Positions 8,236 through 15,058 of a stretch of DNA of 22,038 bases are shown piece by piece; the stretch's first letter is position 1; the number at the start of each line of letters is the position of its first letter. Below the pieces are notes generated by a model. That model saw only the letters and a list, made by a program, of their open reading frames with translations. It was not told the DNA's origin and did no database searches. Source of the stretch: Alphaproteobacteria bacterium. Its GTDB lineage: Bacteria; Pseudomonadota; Alphaproteobacteria; GCA-2731375. The DNA lies in the NCBI GenBank assembly GCA_030746295.1, contig JASLMY010000054.1, positions 1-22,038 on the forward strand. The letters run 5' to 3'. A program made the translations under genes and the position numbers.

Positions 8236-9558
8236 GTGTTGCCGCAAGAGATCATCCGGCAGAAGCGCGACGGCGATGCCCTGACCGCGGCCGAGATTAC
8301 CGAGTTCGTCGCCGGCATTGCGAACGGCTCGCTGGCCGAGGCGCAGGTCGCAGCTTTCGCCATGGCGGTCTACCTGAACGGCATGTCGATGATGGAGACG
8401 GTGGCCCTGACCCGGGCGATGACCGATTCGGGTCGCCGCATCGATTGGGCCGACGCCGGGCTCGACGGTCCGGTGCTGGACAAGCACTCGACCGGCGGGG
8501 TCGGCGACAAGGTGAGCCTGATGCTGGCGCCGCTGATCGCCGCTTGCGGCGGCTACGTGCCGATGATCTCGGGCCGCGGCCTCGGCCACACCGGCGGCAC
8601 GCTGGACAAGCTGGAGAGCATCCCGGGCTATGACGCCAGCCCCGACCTGGAGACCTTCGCCCGCGTCGTCGCCGAGGTCGGCTGCGCCATCATCGGCCAA
8701 ACGGACGACTTGGCGCCGGCCGACCGCCGCCTCTATGCCGTCCGCGACGTCACCGCGACGGTGGAATCGATCCCTCTCATCACCGCCTCGATCCTCTCCA
8801 AGAAGCTCGCCGCCGGCCTCGACGCCCTGGTCATGGACGTCAAGACCGGCAGCGGTGCTTTCGCTGCCTCCGAAACCATGGCGCGCGAGTTGGCGTCGAG
8901 CATCGTCGAGGTCGCGCGCGGCGCCGGTCTCGCCACACGGGCGCTGATCACCGACATGGATCAGGCTCTCGGCACGACTGCCGGCAACGCCCTGGAAGTG
9001 GCGGAGACCGTCGCCTATCTGACGGACGGCCCGCGTGATGCGCGCCTCGACGCGGTGGTGATGGCCTTGGGCGCGGCCCTACTGACGCTGGGCGGTCTGG
9101 CGGCGGACGAGGTCGAAGCCGAGGCGCGGCTGACGGCGGCACGTGAGTCCGGCCGGGCGGCGGACTGCTTCGCCGCCATGGCGCGGGCCTTGGGCGCCTG
9201 CGTCGATCCAATTCAGGACCGGGGCCGGTGCTTGCCGGTAGCGCCCGTGCAACGACCGGCTCCGGCGCTCCGGAGCGGCATCGTCACGTCCATGGACGCG
9301 CGCGCACTCGGCCTGGCGGTGGTCGAACTGGGCGGCGGCCGCAAACGGCCGAACGATAGCGTTGATCCGAGCGTCGGGCTTAGCGAAGTGGCCGCGATCG
9401 GCGCTGTCGTCCAGGCCGGCGACCCGCTCGCGATCGTCCATGCCCGTGATGCCGCCGATGCCGAGGCCGCGGCGGCCTCACTACAGGCGGCAGTCGAGAT
9501 CGGCGCCACGGCCCCACCCGACCGGCCCGTCGTCATCGCGCAGTTGGGTGGGGTTTGA
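8236..9558 (+). CDS. deoA: Thymidine phosphorylase
   Basis: The enzyme converts thymidine or deoxyuridine plus phosphate to base and deoxyribose-1-phosphate. The product is 440 residues, the same length as E. coli DeoA. The family signature [13 protein letters not shown] lies at 83-95 and [15 protein letters not shown] at 113-127. Arg170, Ser185 and Lys189 sit one position from E. coli Arg171, Ser186 and Lys190, which bind the pyrimidine. The C-terminal alpha/beta domain is intact. The start is GTG 8236, with GAGGGG upstream, 11 bases after the punA stop. Related pyrimidine-nucleoside phosphorylases (Pdp) also accept uridine; as no separate uridine phosphorylase is seen here, dual use is possible but not shown. 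Confidence 0.94.
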   Translation: MLPQEIIRQKRDGDALTAAEITEFVAGIANGSLAEAQVAAFAMAVYLNGMSMMETVALTRAMTDSGRRIDWADAGLDGPVLDKHSTGGVGDKVSLMLAPLIAACGGYVPMISGRGLGHTGGTLDKLESIPGYDASPDLETFARVVAEVGCAIIGQTDDLAPADRRLYAVRDVTATVESIPLITASILSKKLAAGLDALVMDVKTGSGAFAASETMARELASSIVEVARGAGLATRALITDMDQALGTTAGNALEVAETVAYLTDGPRDARLDAVVMALGAALLTLGGLAADEVEAEARLTAARESGRAADCFAAMARALGACVDPIQDRGRCLPVAPVQRPAPALRSGIVTSMDARALGLAVVELGGGRKRPNDSVDPSVGLSEVAAIGAVVQAGDPLAIVHARDAADAEAAAASLQAAVEIGATAPPDRPVVIAQLGGV

Positions 9559-9562
9559 AGCG

Positions 9563-10744
9563 ATGCGCCGCGCCGTCATCCTGGTGGCTGATTCGCTCGG
9601 CATCGGTGCCGCCGATGACGCCGCGCGCTTCGGCGATGCGGGCGCCGACACGCTGGGCCACATCACGGAGTCGGTACCCCTCGCCCTGCCCAACCTGGCG
9701 CGGCTCGGGCTCGGACTGGCGGCCCGGGCGAGCGCCGGCCGCGTGCCGCCTGGCTTGGAGGTCGAGGCGGAAGCGGTGAAGGGCGCCTGGGGCTACGCCG
9801 TCGAACGGAGCCGCGGCAAGGATACGCCAAGCGGCCATTGGGAGATGGCGGGCGTGCCGGTGCTCTTCGACTGGGGTTATTTCCCCGACGAGACGCCTTG
9901 CTTTCCGGCAGCCCTGACCGAGGCGCTGATCGCCGAAGCCGGGCTTCCCGGTCTCTTGGGCGATTGCCACGCCTCGGGCACCGAGATCATCCAGCGCCTC
10001 GGCGAAGAGCACATCCGGACCGGCAAGCCAATCGCCTACACCTCGGCCGACAGCGTCTTTCAGATCGCCGCCCACGAGACCCTTTTCGGGCTCGATCGCC
10101 TCTACGAGGTCTGCCGCATCGCCCGCCGGCTGGTCGACGCCTACGAGGTCGGCCGGGTGATCGCGCGGCCTTTTGTCGGCGAGGCGGCCGGCGCTTTCGA
10201 GCGCACCGGCAACCGCCGCGACTTGGCGACGCCACCGCCGGCGCCGACGCTTTTGGACCGGCTCACCGAGGCCGGCGGCGAGGTCATCGCCGTCGGCAAG
10301 GTCGCCGACATCTTCGCGCACTCCGGCATTGGTCGGGAGATCAAGGCGGTCGGCAACGAGGCTCTCTTCGAGGCGACGGTCCGGGCATTGGCCGAGGCCG
10401 GCGACCGCGCCCTCGTCGTCACCAACTTCGTCGACTTCGACCAGCTCTACGGCCACCGCCGCGACCCGGTCGGTTATGGCCGGGCGCTCGAACGACTGGA
10501 TGCCCGCCTGCCGGAGCTGGAAGCGCGGCTCCAAGCCGGCGACCTCGCCGTCATCACCGCCGACCACGGCTGCGATCCGACCTGGAAGGGCACCGACCAC
10601 ACCCGCGAGCACGTGCCGGTGTTGGCTTTCGGCCCCGACGTCCGCCCCCGCGATCTCGGCCGCCGCGAGAGCTTCGCCGACATCGGCCAGAGCATCGCGG
10701 CCCATTTGGGCCTCGGCCCCTTGAACCACGGCGAGGCCTTCTAG
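9563..10744 (+). CDS. deoB: Phosphopentomutase
   Basis: The enzyme moves phosphate from C1 to C5 of ribose or deoxyribose, linking the two upstream phosphorylases to the pentose phosphate and DeoC routes. The 393-residue product belongs to the alkaline-phosphatase superfamily. It opens with [12 protein letters not shown], whose Asp10 is a metal ligand, carries KDTPSGHWE (86-94) with the phosphate-accepting Thr88, and near its end [20 protein letters not shown] with the second set of metal ligands. I chose ATG 9563, four bases after the deoA stop, because the family begins with RAVILV-like residues here; the open frame upstream only shadows deoA. The add start follows three bases after the stop. 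No deoC is in the window, so the aldolase must be encoded elsewhere or deoxyribose-5-phosphate handled otherwise. Confidence 0.95.
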   Translation: MRRAVILVADSLGIGAADDAARFGDAGADTLGHITESVPLALPNLARLGLGLAARASAGRVPPGLEVEAEAVKGAWGYAVERSRGKDTPSGHWEMAGVPVLFDWGYFPDETPCFPAALTEALIAEAGLPGLLGDCHASGTEIIQRLGEEHIRTGKPIAYTSADSVFQIAAHETLFGLDRLYEVCRIARRLVDAYEVGRVIARPFVGEAAGAFERTGNRRDLATPPPAPTLLDRLTEAGGEVIAVGKVADIFAHSGIGREIKAVGNEALFEATVRALAEAGDRALVVTNFVDFDQLYGHRRDPVGYGRALERLDARLPELEARLQAGDLAVITADHGCDPTWKGTDHTREHVPVLAFGPDVRPRDLGRRESFADIGQSIAAHLGLGPLNHGEAF

Positions 10745-10747
10745 GCG

Positions 10748-11737
10748 ATGCCCCTGCTCGCCGAGTTGCACTGCCACTTGGAAGGGACGGCGCCGCCGGC
10801 GCTGGTCCGCCGTCTGGCGGCACGAAATTCCATCGCCCTGCCGGGAGAGATGTTCAACGCCGGGGGCGGTTTCGCCTGGGACGGTTTCAGCCGCTTCCTC
10901 GAGGTCTATGACCTCGCCAGCAGCGTCATCCGCGGGCCCCAGGACTATGCCGAGGTCACATCGGCCTACCTTGCCCAAGCGGCGGCCGAGGGCGCTATAT
11001 ACGTCGAGCTGATGGCCTCGCCCGACCATGCGATGGGCAATAGCATGTCCTACTCGGCCCAGATCGAGGGCATCGCCGCCGGCATCGACGCGGCCCGGCG
11101 TCGGCACGGTATCGAGGCTCGCGTCATCGTCGTCGCCATCCGCCATGTCGGGCCCGAGCGAGCCCTCGAGGTGGCCCGGGCGATCGCCAGCCATCCGCAC
11201 CCGCTCGTCACCGGCTTCGGCCTCGCTGGTGACGAGCGCCACGGCCACCCCCGCGACTTCGCCCCCGCCTTCCGTCTTGCCTGCGACGCGGGCCTGGAAG
11301 CGACGGCCCATGCCGGCGAGCTGGCGGGGCCGGAGAGCATCCGCGCCGCCCTGGCGCATTTGCCGATCTCACGTCTCGGCCATGGCGTCCGCGCGGCGGA
11401 GGATCCCGACCTGGTGGCCGAGATCGCCGAGCGCGGCATCGTGCTCGAGCTCTGTCCGACCTCCAACGTCGCCACCGGCGTCTACTCGACGCTGGCCGAG
11501 CATCCCTTGCCCCGGCTCCGCGCGGCCGGATGCCGGGTGACTCTCAACACCGACGATCCGCCCTATTTCGGAACCAGCATCGGTAAGGAGTATCGGTCGG
11601 CGGCCGCGGCCTTCGGGCTCTCGGAGCGGGATCTGGCGGGGATCACGCGAACCGCGATCGAGGCCGCCTTTGTCGATGTGCCGACGCGGGCGTGGTTACT
11701 GGAAAGGCTCGGGGCAGCGTCATGCGCACCCGAGTGA
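10748..11737 (+). CDS. add: Adenosine deaminase
   Basis: This zinc enzyme converts adenosine and deoxyadenosine to inosine and deoxyinosine, making them substrates for the 6-oxopurine PNP encoded upstream. The 329-residue TIM-barrel protein has the metal ligands His8 and His10 in ELHCHLEG, GLAGDE (158-163), HAGE with His188 and catalytic Glu191, GHG with His212, and NTDDPPYFGTS with Asp269/Asp270. Its arrangement matches the adenosine deaminases common in alphaproteobacteria. The related adenine deaminase subfamily shares the DDPxYF motif, so adenine cannot be excluded as a substrate, but adenosine fits the locus best. It starts three bases after deoB, and its last 16 bases overlap the TrpF-like gene. 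Confidence 0.9.
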   Translation: MPLLAELHCHLEGTAPPALVRRLAARNSIALPGEMFNAGGGFAWDGFSRFLEVYDLASSVIRGPQDYAEVTSAYLAQAAAEGAIYVELMASPDHAMGNSMSYSAQIEGIAAGIDAARRRHGIEARVIVVAIRHVGPERALEVARAIASHPHPLVTGFGLAGDERHGHPRDFAPAFRLACDAGLEATAHAGELAGPESIRAALAHLPISRLGHGVRAAEDPDLVAEIAERGIVLELCPTSNVATGVYSTLAEHPLPRLRAAGCRVTLNTDDPPYFGTSIGKEYRSAAAAFGLSERDLAGITRTAIEAAFVDVPTRAWLLERLGAASCAPE

Positions 11738-12375
11738 AGATCTGCTGCATCGCTTCCGAGGCGGAGGCCCGGCTGGCGATGGCGCACGGTGCGGATGCCA
11801 TCGGCCTGGTCGCGGAGATGCCGAGCGGCCCGGGGCCGATCCCGGACGCCGAGATTCGCGCCATCGCGGCCGGCGTGCCGGCGGGTATCGCGACATTCCT
11901 CTTGACCGCCCGGGCCGAGGCGACGGCCATCGTTGCCCATGCCCGCTTCTGCGCCACGACTACGGTGCAACTCGTCGACGAAGTGGCGAGGTCGGCCTAT
12001 GCCGAGATCCGCGAGGCGCTGCCGGAACTGAAGATCGTCCAGGTCCTGCACGTCGGCGGCGAGGAGACGGTCGAAGCGGCGCGCCGGGTCGCCCCGCTGG
12101 TCGACGCGATCCTGCTCGATTCCGGACGGCCCGACGGTGCCGTCAAGGAGCTGGGCGGCACCGGCCGGGTGCACGACTGGCAGGTCAGCGCCCGTGTCGT
12201 CGAAGCGATCGAGGGGCCGGTCTTCCTCGCCGGCGGCCTCAAGCCCGAGAACGTCGCCGAGGCGATCCGGACGGTCCGCCCCTACGGCGTCGACCTCTGC
12301 TCAGGCGTGCGCACCGACGGCGCCCTCGATGGCGATCGGCTCGCCGCCTTCATGGCCGCCGTGCAGCAGGCCTGA
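11722..12375 (+). CDS. TrpF-like (phosphoribosylanthranilate isomerase family) TIM-barrel protein, probably not a tryptophan enzyme
   Basis: The 217-residue product resembles TrpF along its whole length. Retained features are Cys8 in KICC, Asp133 in LLDS (the positions of the general base and acid in TrpF), GGTGRVHDW (145-153), and the phosphate loop AGGLKPENVAEAI (170-182) followed by RPYGVDLCSGVR. Two regions differ from tryptophan-pathway TrpF: after strand 2 the usual F-x-x-x-SPR stretch is VAEMPSGPG, so the arginine that contacts the anthranilate carboxylate is missing, and the usual QLHG is QLVD. The late SGVE is SGVR. As the last gene of a nucleoside operon, it more likely isomerises another phosphoribosyl compound, but this is inference. 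The ATG at 11722 is preferred over 11692 because RVKIC should lie at the N-terminus. It overlaps add by 16 bases and ends five bases from the convergent nucleotidase gene. Confidence 0.8.
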   Translation: MRTRVKICCIASEAEARLAMAHGADAIGLVAEMPSGPGPIPDAEIRAIAAGVPAGIATFLLTARAEATAIVAHARFCATTTVQLVDEVARSAYAEIREALPELKIVQVLHVGGEETVEAARRVAPLVDAILLDSGRPDGAVKELGGTGRVHDWQVSARVVEAIEGPVFLAGGLKPENVAEAIRTVRPYGVDLCSGVRTDGALDGDRLAAFMAAVQQA

Positions 12376-12380
12376 GCTAT

Positions 12381-13895
12381 TTACTTCGCGGTGATCCGGC
12401 CCTCGACCTTGGGTGCGATGGTGCCTTCGGCCGCAATGTAGTCCATCACCATGGTCGCCATCAGGGTCGCGGCCGAGGCGTCGATCAGGGCCTTGCCCTT
12501 GGTCAGCGCCGCGTAGCCGTCACCGCCGCCGGCGATGTACTCGTTGGTGGCGACACGGTAGCGCTTACCGGGGTCGAGCGGCTGGCCGCCGACCATAGCC
12601 TCGACGACGCGGCTTCCCTTAGGCTTCTTGGGGTCGTAGACGAAGCGCATGCCGCTGACATGCGGGAACCGCCCGGCCTTGTCTTCGACACGACTGACAC
12701 CGTTCTCTAGCGCCGCCAGCAGGTCGTTGCCGGAAAGCTCCAACAGCACGACGACGTTGCCGAAAGGCAGCTCGCCCAGCACGTCCTTGCGGGTCAGCGT
12801 CGTGCCGGGCTCGTAGGTGCGGTCGCCACGGATGCCGCCCCCGTTGGTGAAGCCGACTTCGGCATCCATCCCGGCGCGTAGCACATCGGCAATCAGATTG
12901 CCGACGTTGCTCTCGGCCGTGCGCACGGCTGACCGGCGGCTGTCCAGCAGCACCGAGGTCTTGCCGACCGCGACGCCCAGCTCCTTGTCGAGAATTTCCT
13001 CGTGCTTCTTGACGATGGCGGCGATTTCCGGGTCCGGGGAGACACCGGCGGTGGCGAGGTAGCGCCATTCGGGCAGCATCGAGACCCGGACGCCGCGCTT
13101 GGTCTCCTTCTTCTCGATTTTGATGTCGGCGGCCACCAGGTAGTGGGCGTCGTAGCCGGCCTTGAGGATCAGTGTCTTGCCCTCGTAGATGCTGATCGGG
13201 TCGTGGTCGTGGCCGCCCAGAATGATGTCGATGCCCTTGACCGAGGCCGCCAGCGCCCGGTCCTGAGCGATGTCGAGGTGGGTGAGGGCAATGATGAAGT
13301 CGGCCCCGGCCGCCTTCAACTCCTTGACTGCCTTGGCCGCCGCCGCCTCGGCCGGCAGGAAGCGGACGCCCGTGCCCGGGCTCGAAAGGTGCGTCGTTTC
13401 CGGCGTCAGCACCGAGAAGAGGCCGACCGTCAGGGCGCCGACCTTGCGAGTCATGGTCCGGCTGGCGCCGCCGAAGGGCTTGCCGTCGGTCCCTAGCGTG
13501 TTGGTGGCGAGCCAGGTGAACTTCGAGGCCGCCATGCGCGCTTTCAGGATCGCGTCGCCGAAGTCGAACTCGTGGTTGCCGAAGCCGGCGACGTCGAGGC
13601 CGATGGCGTTCATCAGCGCGATCATCTGTTCGCCCTTGGTCAGGCCTGACATCACCGAGGGCGAGATGAGGTCGCCGCCGAGCGTCGTCAGATGGTTGGC
13701 GGCACGGGCCCGCTCGGCCCGCAACAGTGTCATCAGCTCGGCCATGCCGCCCTTGCCGCGCTTGGCCGAGATCTCGTAGACGTCGTTGACGTGCAGCAGC
13801 GTCAATTCAGCCGTCTGCGCCGAAGCCGCGGCCGGTGCTAGAAACGCCGCGGCGACGGCTGTCGCGACGAGATGGCGTCTGACGGTCGGGATCAT
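12381..13895 (-). CDS. Secreted 5'-nucleotidase / 2',3'-cyclic phosphodiesterase family (UshA-like)
   Basis: This is a periplasmic two-domain phosphohydrolase that removes phosphate from nucleotides. The 504-residue product has a signal peptide with likely cleavage after Ala26 (ASA-Q). The metallophosphatase domain shows LLHVND (34-38), GGDLISP (73-79), GNHEFDFG (106-113), THLD (205-208) and GGHDHD (227-232), which together supply the dimetal ligands. The C-terminal nucleotidase domain shows SNVGNLIAD, NGGGIRGD and NEYIAGGGDGY, the latter two lining the base pocket in this family. The ATG at 13895 follows an excellent ribosome site, GGGAGGGGG. It converges on the nucleoside operon with five bases between stop codons. 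A role supplying nucleosides to the BMP-type transporter is inferred from context; UDP-sugar hydrolase activity is also known in the family. Confidence 0.92.
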   Translation of the reverse strand: MIPTVRRHLVATAVAAAFLAPAAASAQTAELTLLHVNDVYEISAKRGKGGMAELMTLLRAERARAANHLTTLGGDLISPSVMSGLTKGEQMIALMNAIGLDVAGFGNHEFDFGDAILKARMAASKFTWLATNTLGTDGKPFGGASRTMTRKVGALTVGLFSVLTPETTHLSSPGTGVRFLPAEAAAAKAVKELKAAGADFIIALTHLDIAQDRALAASVKGIDIILGGHDHDPISIYEGKTLILKAGYDAHYLVAADIKIEKKETKRGVRVSMLPEWRYLATAGVSPDPEIAAIVKKHEEILDKELGVAVGKTSVLLDSRRSAVRTAESNVGNLIADVLRAGMDAEVGFTNGGGIRGDRTYEPGTTLTRKDVLGELPFGNVVVLLELSGNDLLAALENGVSRVEDKAGRFPHVSGMRFVYDPKKPKGSRVVEAMVGGQPLDPGKRYRVATNEYIAGGGDGYAALTKGKALIDASAATLMATMVMDYIAAEGTIAPKVEGRITAK

Positions 13896-13971
13896 GTCCC
13901 CCTCCCATTTTCCCTTGTCACCGTCCGCTCGGGGACGATGACGAAGCCTAGCACAACCGCCGAAGGGAAAA
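13896..13971 (-). promoter_or_regulatory. Structured leader with strong ribosome binding site upstream of the nucleotidase gene
   Basis: On the minus strand the ribosome site GGGAGGGGG (13906-13898) lies two bases before the ATG. Just upstream is AAGGGAAAA (13916-13908), whose perfect inverted copy is at 13971-13963. Between them is a stem-loop with ten-base arms (13917-13926 and 13933-13942), paired throughout if one G-U pair is allowed in the minus-strand RNA, with a six-base loop. The outer arm ends one base from the ribosome site, so folding could affect translation. It could alternatively end transcripts from the upstream cNMP-binding gene, but there is no U-run after the stem. Confidence 0.4.
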
Positions 13972-14007
13972 CGTGCGATGTCAGCTCGGAATGCGGGGTG
14001 GGCGCCG

Positions 14008-14427
14008 TTACTCGAAGACGTAGCCCGCCTTGGCCTGATGGCGGGAGATCCGGATGCCGAGATCGGGCAGGTCCTGGATCATTCGAAACAGCACGTCCTT
14101 GGAGATCTTCAAGGCCACGACGTCGGTCTTCGCCGTTACGGTGGCGGTGCGCGGGGTGTTTTCGAGGACTGCCACCTCGCCGATGAAGGCGTGCTCGCCC
14201 ATCGCGCGGATGAACCGCTCCTCGCCACCCGACTCCAAGGTTACATCGACGGTCCCGCTGATGATGACGTAAACCGAATCGCCGATCTCGCCCTGCGTCA
14301 CCAACGTCTCGGCGGCCGCGTACTGCAGCCGCTCGCTGGCGAAGGCCAAGAGCTTCAGCTTCGCGCTCTCGAGCGTCGCGAAAGGCGGCACGCTACGCAG
14401 CAATTCGGTTTCGTCGTGCAGGCTCAT
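14008..14427 (-). CDS. Stand-alone cyclic nucleotide-binding domain protein
   Basis: The 139-residue product is essentially one CNB (cNMP-binding) domain of the CRP/PKA fold, with no helix-turn-helix, membrane segment or enzymatic domain. The phosphate-binding cassette FIGEVAVLENTPRTATV (81-97) retains Gly83, Glu84, Arg93 and Ala95, which contact the ribose and phosphate in CRP-type domains, so binding of cAMP or cGMP is plausible. The beta-roll segment QGEIGDSVYVIISGTVDV (45-62) is also typical. Such isolated domains usually act by binding a partner; none is identifiable here. It lies 112 bases upstream of the nucleotidase gene on the same strand, and GGTGAGG precedes its ATG. A promoter-like pair lies about 34-61 bases upstream of the start. 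Confidence 0.85.
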   Translation of the reverse strand: MSLHDETELLRSVPPFATLESAKLKLLAFASERLQYAAAETLVTQGEIGDSVYVIISGTVDVTLESGGEERFIRAMGEHAFIGEVAVLENTPRTATVTAKTDVVALKISKDVLFRMIQDLPDLGIRISRHQAKAGYVFE

Positions 14428-14460
14428 GCCCTGGCCTCACCTGCGAGCCTCGGAAACGAC

Positions 14461-14488
14461 AGCATAGTAGAGATCGCCGTATTCTCAA
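14461..14488 (-). promoter_or_regulatory. Possible sigma-70-type promoter for the cNMP-binding gene
   Basis: On the minus strand TTGAGA (14488-14483) and TATGCT (14466-14461) are separated by 16 bases, resembling -35 and -10 boxes. Transcription would begin about 27 bases before the gene's ATG at 14427. The match is imperfect and based on the enterobacterial consensus. Confidence 0.35.
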
Positions 14489-14521
14489 CCGCCGAGGGCG
14501 CGGGGCGGTGCCGGCAATTCC

Positions 14522-14790
14522 AGCCCGGATATCCCACACTATCCACGGCCTCAGTCGACCTGGGCCTGGTCGATCCGCCAGGAGAAGCGCCGAAAGCGTA
14601 GCGGTGCCTACGGTGAGGCGCTTCGACGCCGCGGCCGGCCGGCCCAGGTCGACCCTTCGGGCACCGCTGGCGACCTGACAGGGTGCGTCACGCCGCTTGC
14701 TCGATGCCCCCACATCGCGCCGCGCGGCGCTCCTGCCCTGTCAGGCCGACAGCGGCGCTGCGGCCATGGATAGTGTGGGATATCCGGGCT
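14522..14790. repeat. 269-base nested inverted-repeat element without a gene
   Basis: This occupies most of the 361-base non-coding stretch 14428-14788. The outer arms are 29 bases (14522-14550 and 14762-14790) and match at 28 positions as inverted copies; they contain GGATATCCCACACTATCCA. Inside, a second perfect inverted repeat GTCGACCTGGGCC (14554-14566 with 14641-14653) encloses GAAGCGCC/GGCGCTTC (14584-14591, 14617-14624) and CGTAG/CTACG (14597-14601, 14608-14612). A third, CCTGACAGGG/CCCTGTCAGG (14674-14683, 14736-14745), encloses the 14-base palindrome GCGCCGCGCGGCGC (14717-14730). I find no convincing target-site duplication. It could be a miniature inverted-repeat transposable element, a REP-like structured repeat or a structured RNA. 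Confidence 0.75.
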
Positions 14791-15037
14791 AGCGTCGATG
14801 GCTCCAATCCGTCAGCCGTCGGCGCAGCGGCGGGATGTCTAAGGCGATCAGGACGAGGCCGAGAGGGATCATCCAAAAGCCTAATATCGGCAGGAAGCCG
14901 AAGACGCCCGCGACCATGAGCACGAGACCGAGGAGCGAGCGCACGCCGGGTGCAATGTGGTTGTTGCCCCAGTGGATCGCTTTCCGCGCGGCATCGCCGA
15001 TGCGTTGCCTCAGGCTCGGCTTGCCGGTGTCCGACAT
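14789..15037 (-). CDS. Small membrane protein with two predicted helices, function unknown
   Basis: The 82-residue product has a charged N-terminus (residues 1-32) and a hydrophobic stretch of about 35 residues, GVRSLLGLVLMVAG to MIPLGLVLIALDI, that probably forms a two-helix hairpin with a proline-containing turn (FLPILGFW), then a basic tail RRRLTDWSHRR. Short proteins ending in LDIPPLRR-like sequences are common in alphaproteobacteria but I know of no assigned function. The ATG at 15037 has GGGGGCGA upstream. It follows the hyuA stop by 21 bases on the same strand and may be cotranscribed. Its TAG stop overlaps the outer arm of the nested repeat, so the C-terminus may have been altered when that element arrived. 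Confidence 0.7.
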   Translation of the reverse strand: MSDTGKPSLRQRIGDAARKAIHWGNNHIAPGVRSLLGLVLMVAGVFGFLPILGFWMIPLGLVLIALDIPPLRRRLTDWSHRR

Positions 15038-15058
15038 GCGGCCGATCGCCCCCGCGGC

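Noticed and set aside
9533..11359. 608-codon minus-strand ORF across deoB and add
   Set aside because: It spans two well-supported plus-strand genes and shows no family features; an antisense shadow.
14522..14550. DnaA box or origin (ACTATCCAC resembles TTATCCACA)
   Set aside because: A single imperfect match within an inverted-repeat arm, without clusters of boxes, an AT-rich unwinding region or replication genes.
14522..14790. Full insertion sequence
   Set aside because: No transposase gene lies between the arms and no target-site duplication is evident, so at most a miniature non-autonomous element.
14393..14919. Two short ORFs, one on each strand, both encoding RPWIVWDIRA
   Set aside because: The shared peptide results from the inverted outer arms of the repeat element being translated in equivalent frames; no ribosome site or family support.
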